Of a stretch of 64,000 nucleotides of DNA, positions 17,286 to 25,489 are shown in pieces (positions within the stretch are counted from its first letter, which is position 1; every line of letters starts with the position of its first letter). Below the pieces are notes generated by a model. That model did no database searches. It was not told where the DNA came from and worked only from the letters and a program-made list of their open reading frames with translations. The position numbers were made by a program, and so were the translations under genes. The stretch is from Palsa-504 sp963767565. GTDB lineage: Bacteria; Actinomycetota; Actinomycetes; Streptosporangiales; Streptosporangiaceae. The stretch is from positions 310,001 to 374,000 of the forward strand of contig CAVYEG010000001.1 in assembly GCA_963767565.1 (NCBI GenBank). Reading direction: 5' to 3'.

Positions 17286-18389
17286 GTGGCAGCAGATCGC
17301 CTGGAAACATCAGCGACGGATGCGCCGGCCGACCGGTTCGGTGACGTGCTGCGGGAAGCCGCCCGGGCCATGCCGCGCGAGTGTTCGTTCAGCGCGAGCG
17401 ACTGGCAGATCCTGTCGGGGTTCTGGCACCCGGTGGCCTACTCCGGTGAGGTGACGGATCAGCCGGTCCGGGCCAGGCTGCTCGACGTCGACCTGGTGGT
17501 GTACCGCACCTCGGCCGGCGTGGTGGTGGCGCGGGACATCTGCCTGCACCGCGGGTCGATGCTGAGCCTGGGGCACATGGCGGGCGACGAGATCATCTGC
17601 GCCTACCACGGATGGCGCTACGGCCCGGCGGGCGCCTGCACCAGGATCCCCTCCCAGCCTCCGGACCGCCGTATCTCGCCGAACATCCGGCTGCTCACCT
17701 ACCCGGCCCGCGAGCGTCACGGCCTGATCTGGTGCTGCCTGTCCGGTGCGCCGGACCGCGATCTTCCGGCCTGGCCCGAGACCGAGGACCCGGCGTTCCG
17801 CCAGCTCCACCTGGCCGCCCAGACCTGGCGCACCTCCGCCGCCCGCCAGCTGGAGAACTTCCTGGACGTCAGCCACTTCGCCTTCGTGCATGCGGACACG
17901 TTCGGCCACGCCGACAGCACCGAGATCCCGCGGGTCCCGGTGCGGCGGACCGAGCGCGGCCTCAGCTATGACTTCTCCTACCTGGCCGCCAACCCGGCTA
18001 CCTCGCCGCTCGGGGCGGCTGCGGAGATCCGGCGTGACACCACCTACGATCTCAGCCTGCCGTTCGCCTGCCGGCTCACCATCCGCTACCCGGAGAAGGG
18101 CGCCTGGGCCCGGCACGTGGTGGTCGACGTGGCTCAGCCGGTCTCGGCCAGGACCATGCGTCTCTACCTGCTCATCGCCCGCAACTTCGACGCCCACGTG
18201 CCGGATGCGGACCTGGTCGCCTGGGAGGAGTCGATCGTCGGCCAGGACCGTCCAGTGGTCGAGAGCCAGCGCCCCGAGGAACTGCCGCTCGACCTCGGCC
18301 AGGAACTGCACGTCCAGGCCGACAGCATGACCATCGCCTACCGCCGCGAACTGGCCGCCCTAGGCCTCGGCGCCGCCCACAGCGCGTAG
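17286..18389 (+). CDS. Rieske-type aromatic-ring/demethylase oxygenase, alpha subunit
   Basis: 367 residues. The Rieske cluster ligands are C86 and H88 (CLHRG) and C105 and H108 (CAYHGWRYG). The mononuclear iron site is in ENFLDVSHFAFVH, with histidines 197 and 202. The layout and the lack of a beta-subunit gene resemble VanA/PobA-like demethylases and related one-component oxygenases. The substrate is unknown. A reductase partner must come from elsewhere, since none is next to it. The GTG start is uncertain because the ribosome-binding site is weak. Confidence 0.88.
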   Translation: MAADRLETSATDAPADRFGDVLREAARAMPRECSFSASDWQILSGFWHPVAYSGEVTDQPVRARLLDVDLVVYRTSAGVVVARDICLHRGSMLSLGHMAGDEIICAYHGWRYGPAGACTRIPSQPPDRRISPNIRLLTYPARERHGLIWCCLSGAPDRDLPAWPETEDPAFRQLHLAAQTWRTSAARQLENFLDVSHFAFVHADTFGHADSTEIPRVPVRRTERGLSYDFSYLAANPATSPLGAAAEIRRDTTYDLSLPFACRLTIRYPEKGAWARHVVVDVAQPVSARTMRLYLLIARNFDAHVPDADLVAWEESIVGQDRPVVESQRPEELPLDLGQELHVQADSMTIAYRRELAALGLGAAHSA

Positions 18390-18480
18390 CCGGCCGCCGC
18401 CCGCCCCGGCGAGGACCGCCCACCCGGCCGCAACGGAAATCCCCTCGCCGCCAAGCCTGGCCGCTGGGTATGGTCGCGGG

Positions 18481-19209
18481 GTGCCTGACGAGATCTTCGC
18501 CCACCCTCGCCTAGCCGAGGTTTACGACGCATTCGACGGGCCCCGCGACGACCTGCCCGCCTACCTGGCCATCGCCGACGAGCTCGGCGCGCAGCGGGTG
18601 CTCGACGTCGGCTGCGGCACGGGCTGCCTGGCCATCCAGCTGGCCGCCGCCGGCCGCACCGTCACCGGTGCCGACCCGGCCGCGGCCTCCCTCGAGGTGG
18701 CCCGGGCCAAGGACGGCGGCGCCGCCGTCACCTGGATCCAGGCCGACGCGACCAGCCTGCCGCCCGTCGGTGCCGACCTGGCCGTGATGACCGGGAACGT
18801 GGCCCAGGTCTTCCTGTCCGACCAGGAGTGGGCGCAGGTCCTGCAGGCCATAGGAGCCGCCCTTCGTCCCGGCGGGTACCTGGTGTTCGAGACCCGGCGG
18901 CCGGCCCGCCGGGCCTGGCAGGACTGGGCCACCGATCCCGGCCCGGAGACCCACGACGTCCCGGGCAGCGGCCTGGTCGAGCAGCGCCGTGAGGTCACCG
19001 CGGTGGACCTGCCACTGGTCTCCTTCCGCTACACCTACACCTTCCTAGCCGACGGCACGGTCATCGCCTCGGACTCCACGCTGCGGTTCCGCAGCCGCCA
19101 GGAACTGGAAATAAGCCTGTCCGCCGCGGGCTACCGGGTGCTTGACGTGCGCGAAGCCCCCGACCGCCCCGGCCGCGAGTTCGTCTTCATCGCCCAGCGC
19201 ACCGCCTGA
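18481..19209 (+). CDS. Class I SAM-dependent methyltransferase
   Basis: 242 residues with motif I VLDVGCGTGCLAIQLA, the acidic residue of motif II in GADPAAASLEVA and the GNVAQVFL region. A beta-rich C-terminal half follows (YTYTFLADGTVIASDSTLRF) as in the Tam/UbiE-like group with a carboxyl-terminal capping domain. GTG start at 18481. Substrate unknown. It stands between the Rieske oxygenase and the LCP gene with short gaps. Confidence 0.88.
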   Translation: MPDEIFAHPRLAEVYDAFDGPRDDLPAYLAIADELGAQRVLDVGCGTGCLAIQLAAAGRTVTGADPAAASLEVARAKDGGAAVTWIQADATSLPPVGADLAVMTGNVAQVFLSDQEWAQVLQAIGAALRPGGYLVFETRRPARRAWQDWATDPGPETHDVPGSGLVEQRREVTAVDLPLVSFRYTYTFLADGTVIASDSTLRFRSRQELEISLSAAGYRVLDVREAPDRPGREFVFIAQRTA

Positions 19210-19294
19210 TCTCCCTACATGGCACAAGCGGTCCGCGGTGCTCGTTATCTTGAATGCCGGGGGCGTCATCAGCAGAACATTAAGGTGCCGGATC

Positions 19295-20458
19295 ATGAGC
19301 GATTGGCCTGAGGGGTGGTACCGGGACGAACCCCGGCAGCGCGGGCCGTACCAGCCCGGCGAGCCGGGACCGACGGTCGCGAATGCGGGCCGTTCCGCCT
19401 GGCCGGACCAGCCGCCGGTGTCCGTGCCGCGGCGCGGCCAGCCCGGCCAGCCCCCGCCGGGCCTGCCCTCGCGGCCGGCCGGGCGCCGGTGGCGGTTCTG
19501 GGGCCAGCCCGGCCGCCACGGCCGGCGGATCGCGCTGATCATCGGCATCGTGGTCATCGTCCTGATCGCCGGGACGGTGGGCTCTTACTTCTGGCTGGAC
19601 GGCAAGCTGAACCGGACGGTCGCGCTGCCGGCCTTCGCCGGGACGTCGGCCGGCCAGAACTGGCTGATCGTCGGCTCGGACTCCCGCCAGGGCCTGTCCA
19701 CCCAGCAGATCGACGCCCTGCACGTGGGGTCCGTCGGCGCGAACGCCTCCGACTCGCTGATGCTGCTGCACATGGGCACCGGCACGCCGGTCCTGATCAG
19801 CATCCCGCGTGACTCCTACGTGCCGATCCCCGGCCACGGCTCGAACAAGATCAACGCGGCGCTCGCCTTCGGCGGCCCGCCGCTGCTGATCCAGACCGTG
19901 GAGCAGGCCACCGGGCTGCGCATCGACCACTACATGGGCATCGGGTTCGACGGGCTGGTCAGCGTGGTCAACCAGGTCGGCGGGGTGTACATCTGCCTGC
20001 CCAGCCCGCTGCACGACAGCGACTCCGGCGTCAACCTCCCGGCGGGCTGCCAGAACCTGAACGGCACCCAGGCCCTGGCCTTCGTCCGGGACCGGCACTC
20101 GTTCGCCGACGAGGACCTGCAGCGGATCGAGGACCAGCGCGCCTTCCTCAAGGCGCTGCTGGATAAGGCCACCAGCCCCAGCGTCTACCTCGACCCGTTC
20201 ACCGCCCTGCCGTTCGGCTCGGCCGCCGCCAGCTCGATCTCCGTCGACCAGGGCACGCACCTGCTCGACCTGGTCCAGGCGGCGCTGGCGCTGCGCAACC
20301 CGCAGACCGGCACCGTCCCGATCGCCAGCGCCAACTACTACACCAGCGCCGGCGATGCGGTGAAGTGGAACACGTCCCAGGCCCTCGAGCTGTTCAACGC
20401 GCTGAAGAACGGCCAGCCCGTGCCCGCCGGCCTGCTCACCGGGACCAAGGTCGGCTGA
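19295..20458 (+). CDS. LytR-CpsA-Psr (LCP) family cell-wall glycopolymer ligase
   Basis: 387 residues from the ATG at 19295. A Pro/Gly/Arg-rich cytoplasmic tail is followed by one membrane helix (about residues 79-100), then the extracytoplasmic LCP domain. That domain contains NWLIVGSDSRQGLS, the acidic ASDSLMLLHM, ISIPRDSYVPIPGHGSNKIN with the catalytic arginine, and LAFVRDRHSF. LCP enzymes transfer lipid-linked glycopolymers such as arabinogalactan or teichoic acids to peptidoglycan. The length and topology are normal for actinobacteria. Confidence 0.93.
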   Translation: MSDWPEGWYRDEPRQRGPYQPGEPGPTVANAGRSAWPDQPPVSVPRRGQPGQPPPGLPSRPAGRRWRFWGQPGRHGRRIALIIGIVVIVLIAGTVGSYFWLDGKLNRTVALPAFAGTSAGQNWLIVGSDSRQGLSTQQIDALHVGSVGANASDSLMLLHMGTGTPVLISIPRDSYVPIPGHGSNKINAALAFGGPPLLIQTVEQATGLRIDHYMGIGFDGLVSVVNQVGGVYICLPSPLHDSDSGVNLPAGCQNLNGTQALAFVRDRHSFADEDLQRIEDQRAFLKALLDKATSPSVYLDPFTALPFGSAAASSISVDQGTHLLDLVQAALALRNPQTGTVPIASANYYTSAGDAVKWNTSQALELFNALKNGQPVPAGLLTGTKVG

Positions 20459-20472
20459 GACCGGACCGGAAC

Positions 20473-20489
20473 ACCACGGCCCGTTCGGC
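20473..20489 (-). repeat. GCCGAACGG dispersed element, copy 4
   Basis: Minus-strand copy GCCGAACGGGCCGTGGT between the LCP stop and the PEP-mutase-type gene. Confidence 0.55.
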
Positions 20490-20529
20490 ACGCCCTGCAC
20501 CCCAAGGCTTAGAGTGCAGCCGTGGTCGC

Positions 20530-21930
20530 ATGTGCGCGGTGGGGTGCCTGTCGGCGAACGCCGATGCGGGGCGGCCGGTGACGGCCCGGCTGACCCGGCG
20601 GCCGGGCGGGCCGGCCCGGCTGCGGTCCCTGCTGGAGTCCGGCCAGACCATCGTGGCGCCGGGCGCGTTCGATCCGCTGTCGGCCCGGCTGGTGGAGGAG
20701 GCCGGGTTCCCGGCCGTGTACATGACCGGGTTCGGGACCTCGGCGGCCCTGATCGGGCGGCCGGACGTGGGCCTGCTGACCATGACCGAGATGGCCGGCA
20801 ACGCCGGTCGGATCGCCGACTGCGTGGACGTCCCGGTCATCGCCGACGCGGACACCGGCTACGGCAACCCGCTGAACGTGATCCGCACCGTCGGCGCCTA
20901 CGAGGCGGCCGGGGTGGCCGGGATCCACATCGAGGACCAGGTGGCCCCGAAGAAGTGCGGGCACATGGAGGGCAAGCTGGTCATCCCGGCCGAGGAGATG
21001 GTGCAGAAGGTCCGGGCGGCGGTGCAGGCCCGGGCCCAGCCCGAGTTCGTGATCATCGCCCGGACCGACGCGCGGGCGGTGGAGGGCCTGGAGCGGGCCC
21101 TGGAGCGCGGCCGGATGTACCGCCAGGCCGGGGCCGACGTGCTGTTCATCGAGGCGCTGACCAGCGAGGCGGAGGCCGAGGCGGCGGTGCGGGCCTTCCC
21201 CGGCGTGCCGCTGCTGTTCAACTGGGCCGAAGGCGGCAAGACGCCGCCGATCAGCCTGGAGCGGGTACGGGAGCTCGGCTACCGGATCATAATCTTTCCC
21301 ATCAGCACGCTGCTGGCCGCGACCGCGGCCATGCGGCGGATCTTGCTTCAGATCGCCCGGGCGGGTACGCCCGCCGGGGCGATGGGCGAGTTGCCCACGT
21401 TCGCGGAGTTCGTCGATTTCATCGGGCTGCCCCAGGTGCGCGAGGCCGAACAGCGGTACGCGGTCAAGGACACGCCACCGGGGCCGGGAGCGGAGGTACG
21501 GATGGCAGCGACGTTTGAGCGGCCCAGCGTGACCACGGAACTGGCCCGGGCCATGATCGTGGCCGCGGAGCAGAAGGCGGCCCAGATGGGCCAGCCGTTC
21601 GTGATCGCCGTGGTAGACGACAGCGGGGTGCTGAAGGCGTTCAGCCGCATGGACGGCGCGCCGCTGCTGTCGGTCCAGGTGGCCCAGGACAAGGCCTACA
21701 CGGCGGTCGGCTTCGGCATGGCCACCGACGCGTGGCACGACTTCGTCAAGGACGACCCGCCGCTGGCCCTGGGCGCGCCCACCGGGATCGACCGGCTGGT
21801 CGTGTTCGGCGGCGGGTACCCGATCAAGGTCGGGGACGCCGTGGTCGGCGGGATCGGTGTCAGCGGCGGCCACTACACCCAGGACATGGAGGTGGCCCAG
21901 GCCGGCCTGTCGGTCCTGGCCACCTTCTGA
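20530..21930 (+). CDS. Isocitrate lyase/PEP mutase-type enzyme fused to HbpS/GlcG-like domain
   Basis: A 466-residue open frame with two families. Residues about 18-315 form an ICL/PEP-mutase TIM barrel: TIVAPGAFDPLSARLVEEAG, GTSAALIGRPDVGLLTMTEM, VPVIADADTGYGNPLNV, GIHIEDQVAPKKCGHMEGK and IIARTDARAV. From about residue 325 an HbpS/GlcG-like (DUF336) domain follows: ELARAMIVAAEQKAAQMGQP, FVIAVVDDSGVLKAFSRMDG, IGVSGGHYTQDMEVAQAGL. PEP-mutase relatives act as methylisocitrate lyases or oxaloacetate/phosphonate lyases; HbpS domains bind haem or small ligands. The second domain begins at an ATG with a perfect ribosome-binding site (21492-21504), so a separate short product is also possible. The GTG at 20578 is an alternative N-terminus. 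Confidence 0.85.
   Translation: MCAVGCLSANADAGRPVTARLTRRPGGPARLRSLLESGQTIVAPGAFDPLSARLVEEAGFPAVYMTGFGTSAALIGRPDVGLLTMTEMAGNAGRIADCVDVPVIADADTGYGNPLNVIRTVGAYEAAGVAGIHIEDQVAPKKCGHMEGKLVIPAEEMVQKVRAAVQARAQPEFVIIARTDARAVEGLERALERGRMYRQAGADVLFIEALTSEAEAEAAVRAFPGVPLLFNWAEGGKTPPISLERVRELGYRIIIFPISTLLAATAAMRRILLQIARAGTPAGAMGELPTFAEFVDFIGLPQVREAEQRYAVKDTPPGPGAEVRMAATFERPSVTTELARAMIVAAEQKAAQMGQPFVIAVVDDSGVLKAFSRMDGAPLLSVQVAQDKAYTAVGFGMATDAWHDFVKDDPPLALGAPTGIDRLVVFGGGYPIKVGDAVVGGIGVSGGHYTQDMEVAQAGLSVLATF
21492..21504 (+). promoter_or_regulatory. Internal ribosome-binding site and ATG inside the fusion gene
   Basis: GGAGG, five bases, then ATG in frame with the HbpS-like domain (start of MAATFERPSV). 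It would yield a 142-residue stand-alone HbpS/GlcG-like protein. It may be a relic of two formerly separate coupled genes. Confidence 0.65.
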
Positions 21931-21949
21931 CCGGCCGCCCGGCTTAGCC

Positions 21950-22009
21950 GGGCAGCACTCAGTAGGGCAGCACTCAGTAGGGCAGCACTCAGTAGGGCAG
22001 CACTCAGTC
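21950..22009. repeat. 15-bp tandem repeat, 4 copies, spanning a stop codon
   Basis: GGGCAGCACTCAGTA repeated four times (the last ends in C). On the minus strand each unit repeats the end of the amine oxidase gene including its TGA, giving an in-frame stop every five codons. Confidence 0.9.
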
Positions 22010-23692
22010 GGGCAGGGCGATCGGCGCGAGGTCGGCGAACACGTCGCCGGGACCGGGGTTGCCGGGATGGGTCCGGCCGCCCAGGTGATGCATGATGCCC
22101 CAGACCGCGTTCAGCGAGGTCTGGACCGCGCCTTCGACCCAGGCCGGCGTCCAGGACACGTCGTCGCCGGCCATGAAGATGCCTCGCTGCTCGGGCGGCA
22201 GGTCATCCTGCATGAAGTGGGCGTACATGCGCTGGTTGTACCGGTAGTGCCCGGGCAGCGCGCCCTTGAACGCGCCCAGGAAGTGCCGGTCGGCCTCCCA
22301 GGACACGGTGATCGGGTCGCCGATGATGTGGCTGGCGATGTCGACGTCCGGGTAGATCTTGCCGAGCGCGCCGAGGGCCAGCTTGACCCGGCGGTCGACC
22401 GGCTCGGGCAGCATCTTCAGCGCGTCGCTCATCCAGGAGTACGTCAGGCAGATCACGCCCGGCTGGCCCGCACCGTTGTCGAACAGGTACGTGCCGCGGG
22501 TCAGCCGGTCGGTCAGCGTCATGCTCATCACGTCGCGGCCGGTCCGTGGATCCTTGTCCTTCCAGAACGGCCGGTCGACCAGCACGAACGTCTTGGATGA
22601 CTGCATGTACCTGGTGCGGTCCAGGGCCGTCCACAGCTTCTGCGAGAACAGGCTCTCCTCGCACTCGATCTGCGTGGTGAGCAGCCAGCCCTGGCACGTC
22701 ACCAGCACGGCCGGATACCGGCGGACAGCGCCCCAGGCGTCGGTGACCGCGATCAGGCCGTCGATGTCGCGGGCGATCCGCGCCACGCCGGGCCGGGGCG
22801 CGCCGGAGTGCAGCGCGGCCAGCGACGTCCCGGCCGGCCAGTAGGCGGGCCGCGGCGCCGGGCAGCGCCAGAGGCCGCGGGGCACCTGCTCCGCGCCGCC
22901 GACGATCAGGCGCTGGTCGCTGTCGCAGTTGGTCATCACCACCCGGAAGATCTCCAGCATGGAGTTGGGGAAGTCCGAGTCCCAGCCGCCGGTACCGAAC
23001 CCGACCTGCCCGAACACCTCACGGTGCCGGAACGAGAGCTTCGAGAACGCCTGCGAGTTGGCCACGAAGTCGTAGAACGTGCGGTCGTCCCAGCGCGGCA
23101 CCAGGTCATTCCACAGCGACTTCAGCGTCCCGATGTCACGCGCGCGGATCGCGTTCTGGATGTCGGTGAACCGGGCCTCCTCCAGCGCCTGCGCCCACCC
23201 GTCGGCCACCTCGCGGAACAGCGGGGGCAGGTCGCCGAGCGAGCTCGCGTAGTAGGTGTCGCCCTCCAGGTCGACGACCGTGCTTCCGGCGGCTTCGGTC
23301 AGCGGGTTCGGGAACGGGCGGGTCTGCAGGCCCAGCTTGTCCACGTAGTGGTAGAAGGACGTGGACGATATGGGGAACCGCATTCCGCCGAGTTCCGCGA
23401 CCACGCCCTCGGCGCCCTCGAACGCCTGCGAACGCAGCCGCCCGCCCATCTGCGACGCCTCGTAGACCACCGGCTTGATCCCGAGCTTCATCAGCTCGTA
23501 CGCGGCGACCAGGCCGGAGATGCCCGCGCCGATCACGGCGACCTCCTCGCCGTGGCGTTCGGCCGGGATCGACCCGAGGCCGGCCGGGTACGCGATCCAG
23601 TCGTCGAACGGGAACGGGAAATCGGGCCCGAAGATCGTGACCGGGCCCGGGTCCCCTGGCCCGTCGGGTGCGTTGCGGCTGCGTTCGTTCAC
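22004..23692 (-). CDS. FAD amine oxidase, tryptophan 2-monooxygenase (IaaM)-like
   Basis: 562 residues from a GTG at 23692. The FAD-binding start is EVAVIGAGISGLVAAYELM, followed by MGGRLRSQAF. Several blocks recall bacterial IaaM rather than generic monoamine oxidases: ELGGMRFPISSTSFYHYVDK, NCDSDQRLIVGGAEQVP, YMQSSKTFVLVDRPFWKDKD, LTYSWMSDALKML and the C-terminal AWVEGAVQTSLNAVWG. IaaM converts tryptophan to indole-3-acetamide, the first step of auxin synthesis; another amino acid or amine as substrate is possible. No iaaH-type amidase is visible in the window. A longer N-terminal extension to 23812 runs through a repeat and is unlikely. Confidence 0.8.
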   Translation of the reverse strand: MNERSRNAPDGPGDPGPVTIFGPDFPFPFDDWIAYPAGLGSIPAERHGEEVAVIGAGISGLVAAYELMKLGIKPVVYEASQMGGRLRSQAFEGAEGVVAELGGMRFPISSTSFYHYVDKLGLQTRPFPNPLTEAAGSTVVDLEGDTYYASSLGDLPPLFREVADGWAQALEEARFTDIQNAIRARDIGTLKSLWNDLVPRWDDRTFYDFVANSQAFSKLSFRHREVFGQVGFGTGGWDSDFPNSMLEIFRVVMTNCDSDQRLIVGGAEQVPRGLWRCPAPRPAYWPAGTSLAALHSGAPRPGVARIARDIDGLIAVTDAWGAVRRYPAVLVTCQGWLLTTQIECEESLFSQKLWTALDRTRYMQSSKTFVLVDRPFWKDKDPRTGRDVMSMTLTDRLTRGTYLFDNGAGQPGVICLTYSWMSDALKMLPEPVDRRVKLALGALGKIYPDVDIASHIIGDPITVSWEADRHFLGAFKGALPGHYRYNQRMYAHFMQDDLPPEQRGIFMAGDDVSWTPAWVEGAVQTSLNAVWGIMHHLGGRTHPGNPGPGDVFADLAPIALPD

Positions 23693-24133
23693 GAGCAAAG
23701 CGCCTAACCCTGGTGGTGATGTGCCGGTGGTGGTGGGTGCCGGTGGTGGTGGGTGCCGGTGGTGGTGGGTGCCTGTACGCCGACGATACGCAGCACCGGG
23801 CCGCGCCCTCAACGCAGGTGCCGGACGCCGCAGGGATGTGCTCGCTCTTGCGTCATGTGCGGCATCTAGAACCGGGTTGTCATCTCTAGTACTGTCTGAC
23901 TCATCAGCCAGGCTGACGCAGAACGCCTGGGTGGGGGGAGTGGCAACAATGACCGTATTGGGTCGATATTGGCATATCCAGGGGTCTTTGCCGGATTTGT
24001 TCGTTACGTTCCATGAGCCGGACCCCGCCGCCCGCTAGGCGCCGCGGCGTCCGCCTCGCTCGACATCGGTAAGAACCTGACCTGCTGCCCGGCGAATTGA
24101 ACCCCGCTGGCTCTAGTTTCCGTAGGACCGGAC
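23693..24133. other. Intergenic region with 16-bp repeat and a possible 29-residue ORF
   Basis: The gap between the amine oxidase start and the secreted-protein gene. It contains the 16-bp repeat (23723-23770). It also holds a short frame at 23949-24038 (ATG preceded by GGGGAG) whose product starts MTVLGRYWHIQGSLPDLF and which is less GC-rich than its surroundings. Whether the small frame is translated is unknown. Confidence 0.4.
23723..23770. repeat. 16-bp tandem repeat, 3 copies
   Basis: GCCGGTGGTGGTGGGT three times in a row, upstream of the amine oxidase start codon. Confidence 0.9.
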
Positions 24134-24859
24134 ATGAAACGCAACACGCCGTTGCTCACGTTGCTGACGGGTGCCGCGCTGGGCGTCATCTTGCTGATCG
24201 TCAACATGGTGAGTTACCCCAATCCCGCCAAGTCTCCGACCGGCTATTCCGCGCCCGTCACGTCGGCTCCGGCGGCCAGCGCCGCCGCGTCATCGCCGGC
24301 GCCCGCGGTGGCCACCTCGGCCGCGGCATCGCCCACGCCGGCCGTGACCGTGACCGTGCCGGTCGCGGTCAACTACGCGGGCAAGGCGGCGAAGGCGAAT
24401 GCGGCGGTCGCGGTGGCGATCCACGGCGATAAGGCGATCGCGTACATCTGCAACGGCCCGACCGTGGCGGCCTGGTTCCAGGGCACCGTGTCCAACGGGA
24501 AGGTGGACCTGGCCGGCAAGGGCAGCTCCCACGCCAGCCTGACCTTCGACACCGCCGGCACCATGAGCGGGAGCGTCAGCGTCCACGACACCCAGTTCCC
24601 GGTGTCGACGCTGCCCGTGGTGCACAGCCCCGCCGGGCTGTACATCTTCACCGGCATGGTGGGCGGGAAAATGATCAAGGCCGGCTGGATCGAGATGTCC
24701 AACGGCACCCAGATCGGCTCCATCCTGATCAATCCCGGCGCCTCGGCGCCGACGGTAGTCGCGGCACCCCTGCTCAACGTGGCCTCGGGTACCGCCACCT
24801 ATGACGGCACCGTCCTGCACGCCACCCAGATCAGCGGAATCACCGGCAGCGGATTCTGA
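24134..24859 (+). CDS. Membrane-anchored secreted protein, unknown function
   Basis: 241 residues. One N-terminal hydrophobic helix (residues 8-27, after MKRNTPLLTLLTGAALGV) is followed by an Ala/Ser/Pro/Thr-rich linker to about residue 75. A globular domain then contains KAIAYICNGPTVAAWFQGTV and LTFDTAGTMSGSVSVHDTQF. No cleavage site or lipobox is clear, so it is probably anchored and faces outward. It is the first gene of a three-gene operon (gaps of 37 and 11 bases) with a membrane protein and a Rieske lipoprotein, so a role in an extracytoplasmic redox chain is plausible. I do not recognise a named family. Confidence 0.8.
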   Translation: MKRNTPLLTLLTGAALGVILLIVNMVSYPNPAKSPTGYSAPVTSAPAASAAASSPAPAVATSAAASPTPAVTVTVPVAVNYAGKAAKANAAVAVAIHGDKAIAYICNGPTVAAWFQGTVSNGKVDLAGKGSSHASLTFDTAGTMSGSVSVHDTQFPVSTLPVVHSPAGLYIFTGMVGGKMIKAGWIEMSNGTQIGSILINPGASAPTVVAAPLLNVASGTATYDGTVLHATQISGITGSGF

Positions 24860-24896
24860 TCCGCGGCAATCCTCGGCCACCTAAACGGAGATCACG

Positions 24897-25478
24897 ATGA
24901 CCGCACAACAGGGCACGTCCGCCCCGCTGCCGCAACAACCCGTCTCCTCGGGCGTGCTGAAATGGGTGATCCCCTGCCTGATCGGCGGGCTGGTCGCGCT
25001 GACCCTGGGCCTCTACGGGCGCCTGCATCACCCGACCGGCATAGCGGTCAACATCGCGGGTTTCTCCAGCCCGGGCTCGGTCAAGTCGTGGCTGGCCACC
25101 GGGGCCACCATCTTCGCCATCGTCCAGGTCATCTCGGCCCTGGTCATGTACGGGAAGATCCCGCGCGTCACCGCGCCCTCGTGGATCGGCACCCTGCACC
25201 GGTGGTCGGGCCGGATCGCGTTCATCCTGGCCGTGCCGGTCGCGATCCACTGCCTGTACGCGCTGGGTTTCCAGACCTACAGCACCCGGGTCCTCATCCA
25301 CTCGATACTCGGCTGCGCGTTCTTCGGCGCGTTCACGGTTAAGATGCTGATCCTGCCCAAGCAGGGACTGCGTAGCTGGGTGCTGCCGTTCTGGGGCGCC
25401 GTGGTGTTCCTCGTCCTGATCGGCATCTGGTTCACCTCCGCCTACTGGTTCTTTACCAACTTTGGCCTCCATCGCTGA
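24897..25478 (+). CDS. DUF6529-like integral membrane protein
   Basis: 193 residues with five hydrophobic helices. Histidines lie at helix boundaries (LYGRLHHPTG, LHRWSGRIAF, VPVAIHCLYALGF, RVLIHSILGCAFF), a pattern like haem-b-binding cytochromes or ferric reductase transmembrane domains. An ATG follows GGAGATCACG. It precedes the Rieske protein gene by 11 bases. A likely role is a membrane electron carrier working with the Rieske protein; haem binding is inferred from the histidine placement only. Confidence 0.78.
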   Translation: MTAQQGTSAPLPQQPVSSGVLKWVIPCLIGGLVALTLGLYGRLHHPTGIAVNIAGFSSPGSVKSWLATGATIFAIVQVISALVMYGKIPRVTAPSWIGTLHRWSGRIAFILAVPVAIHCLYALGFQTYSTRVLIHSILGCAFFGAFTVKMLILPKQGLRSWVLPFWGAVVFLVLIGIWFTSAYWFFTNFGLHR

Positions 25479-25489
25479 GGAGCCCCGTC

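Noticed and set aside
23693..23812. N-terminal extension of the amine oxidase
   Set aside because: His/Pro/Thr-rich translation of a 16-bp repeat; the GTG at 23692 precedes the conserved part.
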